Translations under genes and position numbers: made by a program | DNA from: Micractinium sp. NFX-FRZ | Lineage: Eukaryota; Chlorophyta; Trebouxiophyceae; Chlorellales; Chlorellaceae | Direction: 5' to 3' | Length of the DNA: 64,000 bases | Assembly: GCA_029339195.1 (NCBI GenBank) | Contig: JAPTJF010000186.1 | Span: 45,994 to 109,993 of the forward strand | Shown here: piece by piece, positions 1 to 11,756 of the stretch | Layout of the letters: every line of letters starts with the position of its first letter | Numbering within the stretch: position 1 is the first letter of the stretch | Notes under the pieces: generated by a model | What the model was told of the DNA's origin: nothing | Database searches by the model: none | What the model saw: only the letters and a program-made list of their open reading frames with translations

Positions 1-3000
1 GGCGCCGCGTGGCTGGAAACCTCCATGCAAAAGGGGTGCTTTGACGTGAGAAAGGGGGGGGTGGGGCGCAGGCGGGGGAAGGGGGTTTGGTGAAGCTGGT
101 AGGGAGGCATAGAGGCAGAGGGTGTTGGGATGTGGGAGAGGGAGGGGACCATTGAGGGAGGGGGGAGGTGTGCATGCCTACGCCTCCCAGCCCAGCTCGC
201 AGTGCTGTGCTGTGCCACGCTGTGCCGTGCTGTGCAGGCGATGCTCACCAGGCTCCCCTGTGGCCCGCCCCCTCACGTGCTGCCCCCAGCCTTTTAAGTT
301 TGCTTGCTCATGCTGAGGGCCCCCCTCTCTTCTTATTTTCCTCACCTCCGCTCCTCTGGCCTGCAGGGTGACGACGGCAGATACGAGGGCTACAGTACCA
401 TCAAGTTTTCGTGAGTGCCCCTGTACCGCTGTACTGCCGCCGCTGTACTGCCGCTGCAGCGCATGGCAGTTCACGTCAATGCCCGGGGCAGGCATATCGC
501 TGTGCTGGGGGGGGCCTTCCCCTAGTGCATGTTTCACCTGCCTTCCATTCTCCTCCCCATCGCCTTGTTTGGGCGCTTTGTTGATAAGAGCATGCAATTT
601 GTTGCCCTGGGCAAAGCTGCAGGGCCGGTGCCCGCACATCTAACTTTCATACTCGAATCTTTTTGCAGGTGTGTGGACGGCAAGACGGAGAGTGTGTCGA
701 TCTATGCCAGCGGCAACCTGCTGGGGCGGGAGGCCTGCCCCTGGCCCATGATCCTGCCGGGCAGCGACGGATACGACCCAGCCTTCGACTTCACAAACCA
801 GGTGCGTATATTATATGATTGCATGGCATGCCTCTTGGCGACGCCACTGACTCGCTGCTCACGCATCTGGGTCGGTAGGGCCAGCGCTGTTGGTGGCATG
901 GTACTGTGCACATGCTGCTGGGCTGCTTGTTGGTACCATTATGCGGCCCTGTCGCCGTACCATTTGGCCCTGTTGGCCCCCTCCCCCTTCGCTCGACCTC
1001 ACCTTCCTTCTCTCTTTCCTCCCCGCTTTCAGACCGCCCCGCCGGCCGCGCCCCCCACCCCGGCCCTCCCCCCCGCCGCCGCCACCCTGGACGACTGCCT
1101 GGCAGCTTCCGGCATCGAATTCGTGGACGGCTCGAATCCCAAGGCCCTGGCGCAGGTGGGGGGGGGCCCAAGGACACAAGTTTCGGCTGCCTTGGACGCC
1201 GCTCGCTCCCAAAATATTCCAGCTGTCGCCTCAGGAATGTTGACATTTGAATTCCTGCCCCCCACCCCCCGCCTCCTCCTGCACAGGCGTCCCTCGTGTG
1301 GAACAAGCTGAACACCACCACCCCGGCAGCGGTGGCCTACCCAGCGGACGAGCGGCAGGTGGCGGCGGCGGTGCTGTGTGCGCGGGATGCCGGCGTCAAG
1401 CCGGTGCCACGGTGAGTGCGGCTGGGGGTGGGTGCACGGTCCAAGGGTGGTGCTGGAAGCATTGCCGGCCAGCCGGGGTGTGGTGGGATGTATTCTCGGC
1501 GTTGGGGACAGGGGCTGAGGCGGGGGTGGGCTGGAGGCAGCGGCACGTACCCTGCCAGATCAGCAGTGCCCACTGACATCCCTTAGCTTTCTCAGCCATC
1601 ACGGCAGCTTGCGCCTCTCAGCCGTAGCCCACAACCCCCCTGTGTGACTGCCGCCTCTGGTCCTTCGATCCCAGCCTGCCACATGGCATCCCTGCTTGAT
1701 CGCTGTGCCTGCTGCAATCCCAATAGCGTGCCTGCTGCAAGCCCTGCTGCCCCACGACGTGCCTGCTGTGCCCGCTGTGCAGGAGCGGCGGCCACAGCTA
1801 CATGGGCTACTCGGTCATGCCTGGCCAGCTCACAGTAGACCTGAAGTACATGAGCAGTACCACGGTGGCAGCCGACGGCAAGACGGCTGTCGTGCAGGCG
1901 GGCTCGCGCCTGGGACAGGTGGGTAACACTGTCCCAGCACCCCCTCCCCACTGCTTCCCACCCCCCGACCTCCTGCGCCCCTCCCCAATGCTGCCGCGCC
2001 GCCATCCCCACTGCCCCCCCGTCTCCCATGCCCAGCTGTACTACAGCGTGTTTCAAGTCGCTGTACACCTCCCGTTGTACTGCCCCCTGTGCCTGTGCCT
2101 GAGCGCAGCTGTATTACAACGTGTACAACCAGACGGGCGGCGCCAAGGCGGCCGTTGGCGGCACCTGCCCCCCCGTGGGCGCCGGCGGGCTGCTGACGGG
2201 CGGCGGCATCGGCTACCTGACCCGCCAGTACGGGCTGGCCTGCGACCAAGTGACCGCCCTCAAAATGGTGAGTATGGTGGGTGATTCAATCGAGGCGGGT
2301 AGCAGTGAGGGATTGTGGTGGGGCCAGCTAAACCTACCAACTCAATCAGCGCCCTCCCTGCCGTTCCCGCCGTCCGGCTCAATCGCTAGCACCAGCTCTT
2401 GACACTCCAGACCGCACACCGCCCCTTTCTTTCCTGTTCCCTGTTGCACCCACACCAGGTGGATGCAAAGGGCGCCCTCCTCACCGCCGATTCGACCCAG
2501 AACAGCGACCTACTGGCGGCGTACTGTGGAGGAGGTGGCGGCAACTTTGGTGCGGCGGGGCGATGTTTTCTGTTGTCTTTGTTCTTTTTGGTTTTCTGTG
2601 TGTGTGCGGACTGGGACAGGGAGCGCCGGGAGGGAGGGGCTTGCTGCCTGGGCAGCGCAGGGGGCCAGAGTTAAGGCAGAGGTGGGCAGGGGCCCCTGGC
2701 GCAGGGGCGGCAGCTGGGAACCGCTGTGGGTTTAGGAACCGCGCAGCCTGTGCTTGCCTGTCCCCCCGTCTCCCCCTCTGCTCGCTCCCCATCCCCCTTT
2801 CCAGCGTCCCCGCTGAGCGCATGAAGTTCAAACCATTATCCCACTCACGCCTCCTGCGCCCCTCCACTGTGTGATGCATCATGGTCATGCATGCGTGCCT
2901 TCCAATCATTTGGTGCGCTTGCCTCATAGTGCCTCACAGTACCTCACTGCACCTCATTGTACCTCATTTGTATCGTACAGGTATCATCACGGAGTACACA

Positions 3001-6000
3001 ATTAAGCTGGTTGAGGTGCCGGCCAAGCTGACCCTGGCAGACTTCAAGATTGGTGCGTGGCTGTGCTGTGCCGCCCGTGCTGCGCCGTGCTGTGCCTGTC
3101 GTGCATGAATGTAGTGATGGGCAGGTGTAGGGATGGCGGCAAGGGGTCAGCCTGACCCTGGTGCGTGCTGTGGTCCTGCTATGCTGCGACTCAAGCTCAA
3201 GGGGCGGCAGGGAATCCTGGGGATGCTTGGGCAGCGGTGGGCGCTGTGGCTGTACAGACCTGTGTGACCTGTGGCGCTCGGGCTGGGTGGACGGCAGCGC
3301 CTGGCTGGCCCCCTCTCTGGGTGCACGAACAGGTCCCTTCTGCCCCCTCTCGCGCCCCCGACATGCCACTTCTCCCCTACCCCTGACCCACACACACACC
3401 CCGCAGTCAAGGCCCAGGCGCTCGCGTTCCTGCAGTTCATGCAGGCCAGCTGGGTGCAGAGCCTGGACCCGCGGGTGAGTGCACCTCCCTTTGATTTATG
3501 CATTACTCGCACTTTTTCCCACTATTCTTAGAACTAAAAATGATTGGGCTGCGCGTCATACGGTAAGCGTGGAGGCCAGCTGGGTGAAGAGCCTGCACCC
3601 GCGGGTGAGTGCGCCCCTTCAATCTTATTTGATAAACCATATCAACTAAAAATGACTGGGCTGCAGCCTTATGGAGGTCATGCTGAGCGGCCGGTTGTAG
3701 TGCCGCCGCAAGTTTTGCCACTGTACGCCTTGCCTCTCGGTGCCCTGGTCAAAGGACTGAGGCGGGCCTGCTTGCTCACCAGCACAAGCCGTGGCCGAGT
3801 CACGACTTGCAACTGTGTGCGTTACTGCAGATTGGCATGTTCCTCAACACCGACAGCGACGGCGTGCAAGTGCAGGCGCAGTTCACGGTGGGTTGTGGGT
3901 GAAACGTGGCCTGGGCGGGGTAGGACCGGGGCGGGGCAGGGCAGGGAGGGGCAGGCAGGAGGATGGCGGGTCAGGGCAGGGCAGGGCACGGCGGGCCGGG
4001 CGAGGAGGGCCGGGGGATGGCGGCCCTTTTCAGCCCCGGCGGGCGGAAGGGGACCCGGGGTGCCAGTGCAGTTGAGAGTCACGCCGGTGGGCAATGCGTG
4101 ACAGGGCGTGCACGCGGTGGCACAAGCTCTGTCTGTGGGGCCAGGGAGGGCGGGGCGGGAGGGCGGACCGGCACAGTCGACGGAGGGTGCAGGCTGGCAG
4201 CGTGGGCGGCTGGGACTTGAGCAGCGTGTGCACTGCGTGGGGCCCCACAGGGCACACTGGGAGGGCATGCAAGGGCAGGTGCAGGGCGGGGCAGCTGGCT
4301 GCAGGGCTGGATGGCGACGGTGGGCCGGGTCAGGTAGGGGGCGGGGAGGGCAGGGTGTGCGAGCGGGCGGGCCTCCGCCCTGCGGCCACCAACCCCACGC
4401 TCGGCCACCTTACCCCACACCACACCACACCACCTGCTTCCATTTAACGATGTGATTGCTTCTGGTTCTTCCTTGTGCAGGGCCCCAAGGCGGAGCTGCA
4501 GGCGCTGCTGGAGGCGGACGGCGTGCTGGGCGGCAAGTGGACGCTCACCCGCCCGGCAAGCCTGACAGAGATGCCCTGGATCGACGCCATCATCGCTAAG
4601 TCAGGTGAGAACAGTAACAGTACAGTACTACGCTGGCGTACTGCTTGAGGATCACAAGCCGATGTGTTACAACATGGCGGAGGGCTTGCCGGACAGATAC
4701 ACAGCCCTGCCACTCTTCCATCTGCCCTTCCATCTTTTCTTTCTCTTCCAATGCCCGCAGACTTTGAGTCAATCATCAAGAAGCCGGAGGACATGTTGAA
4801 CATAGAGGCGATGGAGGCCACCGGCAGGTGCGCGCCGCATCGGGCTTCCAAAGAGAGCGCGGCTACTAAGCTGGGGCCGGCGCCCTTCATCGCCCCGCGG
4901 ATCAGCAAAGGGGCAGCAGCTGCCCCTTCCTCTCCTTGCCATCTGAGCGTGTAGTGTCATGTGTCGTGTGCTGCCGCCGGGAGTACTTCAAGATGAAGAA
5001 GAGCTACCTGGTGATGGACCCTCCTACATGATTTGCCTGTCCGCCCCTTGCCACGTCTACCTCCTACTGTATCAATTTCGGGACATGTTGCCAATCTGTG
5101 CTGCCGCAGGGACTGCTTCAAGATGACGAGCTACCTGGTGATGGCGCCACCTAAATGATCGGCCCGCCCTCTCTTTATCGTCCTCACATATTTCACTCCA
5201 CCCCCGCGCTCTTCCAGGGATTACTTCAAGATGAAGAGCTACCTGGTGATGGAGCCGCTGCCGGACGCGGCCCTGCGGGCGCTGCTGGCGTGGGAGCCGA
5301 GCACGGAGAGCCTGGGGGCAGACGGCGGCGGCTTCATCGAGATTGGGGTGCTCGGACCCAAGGTGTGTGGGTGGGGTGGGCAGGGTGTGGGGAGGAGGGA
5401 GGTGTGGGTGGTGGGGCGAGCATGCATCTGGCGTGAGGGAGAAATAACCTTCGTTCTCGGAGGGGTTTGGGTGGGTATGCAAGACGACGGGCAGTTGCAG
5501 CAGCTTCATCGAGATCGGGGTGCTCGGAGCCAAGGTGTGTGGGGAGGGTCAGAGGGTGGAGGGGACAGACCTCTGGGTGTGGGGGAGGCAAAAGATTGGT
5601 TGCAGCAGGGGTGGGGGTGGGAGGGGTGCAAGCGCCAAATGCATATTCTTTGCGGGGCATGCGCGATGCGTGGCACAGAGGCGGTGGCAGTGCGTGCCCC
5701 CGTGACTGGCACAGGGCCTACCAGGCTTGCCAGAGCTTGTACCATCCTGCCCACCCTTTTGTACGGCCTTCCTCGGAAACTCCCCCACTTCCCGCCCCTA
5801 CCCCCATGCCCGCAGAGCGCGGTGGCAGCGGTGCCCGCCAACGCCACTGGCTACGCCCACCGCTCTGCCCTGTACTACATCCAGTACGGCTCCGAGTGGC
5901 AGAGCAGCAAGTACAGCAGCAAGGCGTTTGCCTTGGAGGACGGGCTGCAGCGGCAGATGGACCCCTTCCTCGAGCCGCAGCTGGTGGGTGCGCGCTGTGC

Positions 6001-7660
6001 CGCGCTGTGACGTGCTGTGCTGTGCTGTGCCATGCTGTGCCGTGCTGTGCCTCATGCTGCCGTGCTGTGCTGTGCTGTGACGTGGCACGCTGGCGCTGCT
6101 CAGGGTATGGGGCGGCTGGGCTGGGCAGCACGTTGCAGTGGCCTGGCGCCGACCTGCCGGTCCCTGCAGCACCGTGCAACAAGAAGTTGCCTCCTGCTTG
6201 GCCGCTGCCGGCGCCATACTGCGCCTGCCCTCCCATGCTGCGCCAACTCACCCTGCCCCCCTGACACTCTCTGCCCCTCGCCCCTTGATGCCTGCAGCCC
6301 GCCTAGTGAGTGGGCGCTGGGAGGGATGGAAGGCAGCGGGGAAGGGAAGCGCCCGGGGACGAGGGGGTGCAGCGCAGGGCGGGCGGTCAGCAGAGGAGGG
6401 AGGTGCTGGCGGGGCAGGGCGGGGTGGGATGATGGGTGCACACAAGCATGCATCCCGTGGCTCTCTTGGCACAAAGCAGGGCCGCCGCTTGCTTCGTGTT
6501 GTGGTGTGACAGGTCAGCAGGCCGCGCAGGCTGACATGAGTTGCCGCGGCGCCCGCCCACCTGCCTGCCTGCCCTTCTTGCCTGCCTGCCCGAGCTTACA
6601 CCATCAAGTCAACACCTTCCCGTGTACTTTGCCTTGCAGCATCAACTATATCGACGTTCAAATCGGGCCGAACCCCATGGAGAGCTACTATGGGCCCAAC
6701 GCAGGCTGGCTGTCGCTGGTGAGCATGCTGTGCCTGCTGTGCCCACCCCGCGCCCTGTCGCATCCATGCTGTGCCTGCTGTCGCACATCTCGCGATCGCT
6801 CTTGTCAACCCGCCATCAAATTGCTCCTTCCCGTTCTCTGGCGAGACTGTCAGCCTACTGCTGTAGGCGCCATCGCACGATCCGCCGCCGCTGGGGCCAG
6901 CTGGCGCCGCCTGCTCTTAAGACCGGCACGTCCGCTCTCATCCTCTACTTTTTTCAGTCCCGCCTGCCCAGGCCTCTTCCCATCCAATCCCTATTCTATC
7001 CTCAAAGCCACTTCTGCCACTGCTGCTCCAAATTGCCACTCCCCTTTCGCCCTACCATTTCCTGGTCCAGGTCAAGGCCCGCTACGACCCCGACGGCCTC
7101 TTCTCCTCCAACCCCCTCTCCATCCCCGTTGGCGGCGGCAAGCCCGCCGATGCCCCCCCAGCGCCCTCAGCGTCGCCCGCAGATGCTTCGCCAGCGCCCT
7201 CGGCATCGCCTGACGCGGCGCCGGCGCCCGCTCCCTCGGCGGGCCCCCCGTCTGCCGGGGTCGTTGAGCGCCCGCAGGTGAGACTGGAACCTGAGTAGAT
7301 CGCCTGGGTTGGTGCGCATGCGCTGCTGCCAGCTGTCGTGCGCCCGGGTGCGGTGGCCACATCTTGGGGCAGCCTGCTGGTGGCAGCTGTGGCACATGGG
7401 TTGCTGTGCATGCAGAACTGTGCAGGTCTGGGCGCAGGTGGGCGCGCCAACGGCGGCAGGAGGCCGCATGGGTCGCGCTGCCCTGACCGCGTCGCTGCCA
7501 GCTGGAGTGCGCTTGCAAGCATCCGGACTGGGGCTGATCCCGCCCGCATGCCTCAGCCCTGGCCCTATCATATGATCATCATGCATGCTCACGTGTCCTG
7601 CAGGGCGCCCTCGCCGCGGCGATAGCGCTGGCGCTGGGCGCGCTGGCTCTCAACCTGTGA
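1..7660 (+). CDS. Berberine-bridge-type FAD-linked oxidase, 5' partial, possible GPI-anchored protein
   Basis: Exons: <1-45, 367-410, 669-801, 1033-1155, 1287-1411, 1783-1918, 2109-2267, 2459-2549, 2981-3052, 3407-3474, 3831-3887, 4481-4604, 4761-4827, 5218-5362, 5816-5983, 6298-6305, 6640-6718, 7071-7277, 7604-7660. They give 635 residues; the start lies before the window. Family knowledge: these flavoproteins oxidise alcohols, sugars or alkaloids using O2 or another acceptor. RSGGHSY (His about residue 161 of the partial protein) and GGTCPPVG (Cys about 222) match the two residues that bind FAD covalently. GGGGGNFG and the C-terminal block YYGPN...VKARYDPDGLFSSNP are also typical. N-terminal to the FAD domain is a Cys-containing segment of about 100 residues ending in a Pro/Ala linker. 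After the oxidase an Ala/Pro/Ser linker leads to a hydrophobic end (ALAAAIALALGALALNL), like a GPI-attachment signal. Substrate unknown. Family assignment is firm; GPI anchoring is inferred. Confidence 0.9.
6298..6305 (+). other. 8-nt microexon of the FAD oxidase gene
   Basis: CCCGCCTA lies between the acceptor tgcctgcag and the donor gtgagtgg. Without it the exon ending at 5983 (phase 0) cannot join the exon starting at 6640, which needs two extra bases. With it the join reads Pro-Ala-Tyr-Ile-Asn-Tyr-Ile-Asp, matching the conserved YxNYxD stretch of berberine-bridge enzymes. Confidence 0.75.
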
Positions 7661-8449
7661 GGGCTGGAGACAAATGACGTCGGCACTCCCGCTCCATCCG
7701 GTTTCCGGCCGGCACCGGCCTCCCTTCAGGCCTTTCTTCGTGAGGCAGACACTGGTCAGCCTGGGCGCAGGCCCTATCAAGTTTTGCCCTTCCTCTGTCC
7801 ACCGGATACCACCCTGCCCACCACCACCAAGCAGCCCGTTGACCACGTCTCATTTGTGACCACCAGAACTGACACCCCGCTGTGCCTTACATTTTCCGAC
7901 CCTACCACAACCCCGGTTTGAAATGACATCCGGCAGGGGCTGTGCTTACCGTGTTTTGTACATTGCATTTCGCACACAGCGTGACGCAAGTGAACCCCCA
8001 TGTGTGCTTGCAGACCCAAACATTACTGTAAGCACTGACTGTAACAATACACCCAAGAGTGCAAGCTTGCGGGGCACAGACGTTACGGACCATGTCAGGT
8101 GCATCGCCCTGAAAGGCACCTTCTCTTATGTTTTGAATGCACGCCGCCGCCGCCGCCGCCGCCCCATGGCGCCTTGCTGGGCGGCACCTGCCAGCTAGCG
8201 CCCTGCAACCCGCCCGCGCGTCCCCTGCCGGCGTCATTCACAGGTGAGGGAGTGAAACTCTCAAGCATGACTGCAACAGCCCAGAGGGGACATGGACTGC
8301 ACCGCTGAATTGTACCGCGCAGCAGGCACAGCACATGCACATGTGGCAGGCCTGCATGGCGAAATTGCCGCCCCTAGAGCGCAACCGCAATTCGCTGCCG
8401 TCGAGACTTCCCGATAGCTTGACAAGCCCTTCTCAACTGCACAGCCGCG
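7661..8449. other. Intergenic: 3' UTR of the FAD oxidase and upstream region of the next gene
   Basis: No coding exon recognised. TGTAA signals lie at 8027-8031 and 8040-8044. The block 7930-8070 resembles 11300-11435 downstream of the next gene (shared pieces include cccatgtg and agagtgcaagc). A short CGC trinucleotide run lies at 8143-8162. Confidence 0.6.
8040..8044 (+). promoter_or_regulatory. Putative poly(A) signal TGTAA
   Basis: TGTAA is the usual polyadenylation signal of green algal nuclear genes. It occurs twice here, about 370-380 bp after the FAD oxidase stop codon. Confidence 0.5.
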
Positions 8450-10988
8450 ATGCCAGCCGCCTGGCGGACTGCCTTCTTCCTCTCGCTGCTAGCTTCTGCC
8501 TCTACTGTCGGCGGCACTCGCACCCTGCACCAGATTACAATCGTGAGCAGTGGACCATCAGCGCAGCACTGTTTGGCTTGGGTATCCCGCTCATCGCCCC
8601 AGGGGTGACATGGCGGGGGGCGGGGGGCAGGCCGGCCGCACACGCCACACACATCAGCTGAAAGGTGCAATTGCACCTTCCTGACACACACGTTATCTCT
8701 CAAAGTTGGTTATCGGAAGCTCCAAGAATGATCGTGGGCCATGCAACGAGTGGGGTTGGTGGTGCAGGGGCCACTGTCGGGGCGGTGACGGCATGGGGCG
8801 GCGGCGGGCATGGCTGTGCCCTGCTGGCTGCAGCGTGCACTGTTCTTCCTCTCCACCTTCTCCCACCCATGGGTGGCCAGCAGCCTGCATCCCACACCTC
8901 TGCTGGTACTAGAGCGCCCTGCTGCTACAGTCCACACCCTGCTGGTACTAGAACTGCCAGGCTGACGGGCCGGTATCTCAGCCCACGCCCACGCATGCAT
9001 GCCTCTTCCTCTCTTCCCCTGCAGTCCACCGGTGCCACCAGCTCCAGCACCTCCACAGTGGAGCCCAACTCGTACTTCGAAGCCGCCTCGATTCTCAGCT
9101 CCGCCGCCGCCTCCACACAGGACGACTGCTCCAACCAGTGCCTCGACACCGCCGCCTGCCGCGCCTGGGCCTGGTGCCCGGGCACAGCGACAAGCGGGTG
9201 GGTGGGCGAGGTTGAGGTGAGAGGGCTGCCACTGCCGCGGCTGGCGGAAAGGCGCCGCGCATGCCGGCTCCGGGGTGGCTGTCACTCGGTGCTGTCTAAA
9301 GAAAAGCGTGACAAAAGTGCGCCGCTGGGTGGAAGCAGCAGGCGCCGCAGCACCCACACCCGCCTGGGGCCCGGTGCCGGCACCCGGCGACAGCTGCCAT
9401 TGCCGCAAGCCAAGGGCCACTCGTTGACGTGCCTTGCCCTGCTGTGCCCCGCCCTGTGGCCTCCCGCTGTCGTTATCATGACCATCGGTCCAACCTGCGC
9501 CCTGCCGCAGCTGCCCCATCTACTATGGCGGCATCCGCCCCAACAGCGCCGCCAACGGCACCGGGGCGGCGTCGCCCCCGCCGGTCAGCGCCGCCACCTG
9601 CCAGCTCAGCACCGACAACTCGACCGGCCACTTCTCCATCTTCGCCTCTCGCGGCCAGGACGTGCTTTTCGTGTCCGGCCTGGTCCGCCGGGTCATGGAG
9701 GCGCCAGATGTGCCCAACCCAGACGCTGCCGGCGGCAGCGGCGGCGGCGGAGGCATCGGTACGTAGGCACCCAGCAGCACTTGTGCGTCGTGCGGAGCTT
9801 ATAAGAGGGTGCAGGGTGTGTGCCTCCCCGCCTCCCCGCCCACATGTACAAGCAGTGGACCCGGATACCGCCTCCCTTCATATGAGGGAGTCCCTTTCAT
9901 GGCTCCCCAGATTGGAAATGTACTGATGATGGTGATAATGATGGTGCCATCCCCTGCTGCCGCTGCAGTCAAATTCTTTCCAGTGGTGCAAGATGACTGC
10001 CTGCTGACGTGTCAGGGCCAAGGGATGACCGCCATCGACAATGGCGTGCAAAAGGAGCAGCTGTGCTCCACCGTACTCAACAACGAAACAATCTATGGTG
10101 GGCGCCTTTCCGCCGCTGACCCAGCAGTGCACCCTCCTGCCGCTGATGCTGGGGTGCACCCTCCGGAGGCGTCCTGTGCACCCTCCGGAGGCCTCCTGCT
10201 GCTGCCGCGGCGGCACCTGCTGGTGCTGTTGTGCGGAGCAATCTGCCTCGCTTGTGGGGCTGGCAGCAGCACCTTCGCATCCTCGAACATTCCGCTGCCC
10301 ATATGCATGCCTTTCCCACACCTTGCACCCTCACCCCGGCCCCGGCCTTTGCCCGTGCCCCTGCCGCTGCTCAACTCCCGCCCAAGACCAAGCCCATACC
10401 TGTGCCCATGCCCACATGCCCATGCAGGCGTGCACTATCTGCCACGAAAACCTGCGCCTACACAGACAGCGCTCCCGAAAACCAGGAGGCAGCGTCCAAC
10501 CCTAACCTGGCAGACGGCGGCTACCAGTGTGGGTGCATCAAGGAGGCTGAGAAAGCCAGGATTCAGTATGCAAAGTACGCTGCTTTCGGCGACAAGTGCC
10601 CAAATGGGACGTCCCCTGTGTCTCCAGCCATCCACGTCTGCCGCGTCTCTCCCAACGACGGCTCCACTGCGGACTACAGCTTCGGCTGGCTGAAAACAGG
10701 TGCGTACCATTGGCCCCCCCTACCCTGCGCCGGATGCGGAGAAGGACGGACGTGGCCGGAGGATGCCAGGCGTTGCATTTCAGCTCAATCCGTCACTGGC
10801 AACCCAGAATAATGATAAAGCGCAACGCTCCCCGCTGCCCTGCAGATGCCTGCTACTTTGCTTACAATGTCGGCATGGGGAGGCCGTCCGGGCAGACTGG
10901 GTATTACAAAATGGCGGTGGCTGGCGAGACAACAGGGCTGGAGATCATGTGCCAGCTGGCAGTGCGAAGGTCGGCGACGGCAGGTTGA
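8450..10988 (+). CDS. Secreted Cys-rich protein with PAN/apple-like segment
   Basis: Exons 8450-8542, 9025-9197, 9511-9758, 9969-10097, 10466-10699 and 10846-10988 give 339 aa. Residues 1-22 form a clear signal peptide (AFFLSLLASAS core). A Ser/Thr-rich stretch follows, then a Cys cluster DDCSNQCLDTAACRAWAWC...GCPIYYGG that resembles PAN/apple or similar disulfide-rich extracellular modules. A Gly-rich hinge (GGSGGGGGI) precedes a second Cys-rich part (DDCLLTC, YQCGC, C-terminal DACYFAYN). Possible N-glycosylation sequons include NGT, NST and NET. The protein is probably extracellular or cell-wall associated. The start of exon 5 (10466) was chosen because it is the only nearby acceptor keeping the frame, and it could be off. 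No enzyme motif seen; function unknown. Confidence 0.65.
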
Positions 10989-11756
10989 ACGGGAGTCAGA
11001 AGCAGGGGTTCAAAATTTGTGTGTCACCCTCAGATGCGCCATTCACACAGCAAATCATTGCACCTTGCTGCCCGCATTGCCGGCTTGCCCGCTTGCCGCT
11101 CATCTCCCGTCAGTCAATGCCAGGCCACACGCGGGGGTTAGGGTTTCAACCCACCCATACCATTTGCCAGCCAGTGCCAGCCTTCTTCTTAGTTCAATTT
11201 TGGTGCTTTGATAACAGCACGCCCACCATCTCCCAAGTTTTCAGCATCGGTTTCCTTTCTTTATGTGCGCTAGCCACAAAACCCACGCTGCACGCCAGCA
11301 CGGCCTGTGCCTGTCGTGGGATACTTAGTTGTACATCACACACAACATCATGCAAGGGAACTCCCATGTGCGTTTGTGAATTCAGCTGAGCAGGGACTGT
11401 GACAGGGCGTTGTAAGAGTGCAAGCACGTGCAGTGCCTGAAATTGCGCCCTTGTCATCATGTTGACATCAGATGGCGCACCCATGCCCTGCAGGCAGCAG
11501 CAGGCGGCGGCGCCCTGCACCACTGCCATGCGGTGGTGCATCAGCAGGCTCTACTGCAGTGAGACCGTCTTCAGAACTCAAATAGGGACTAGAGGCCCAG
11601 TGATTATGCATCCCCGCGGCGGCCGCCGACGAGCGGCGTGTTCGTCGCGGCGCAGTGTCGGCCATAAAGTTCCGTCCGCTCTGCGCTCGCATCACCCTTG
11701 TTCACTTTCTGATTCCCGCCCCCCGCTCCCGCCTTCAAGCTTCATCCGGGACACCG
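10989..11756. other. Intergenic region
   Basis: Contains the 3' UTR of the preceding gene, with TGTAA at 11411-11415, and the upstream region of the next. Positions 11300-11435 match the block after the FAD oxidase gene. No other gene seen. Confidence 0.6.
11411..11415 (+). promoter_or_regulatory. Putative poly(A) signal TGTAA
   Basis: Lies 423 bp after the stop at 10988, inside the block shared with the 3' region of the FAD oxidase gene. Confidence 0.45.

Noticed and set aside
11133..11152. gttagggtttc, a plant-type telomere word
   Set aside because: A single copy, expected by chance.
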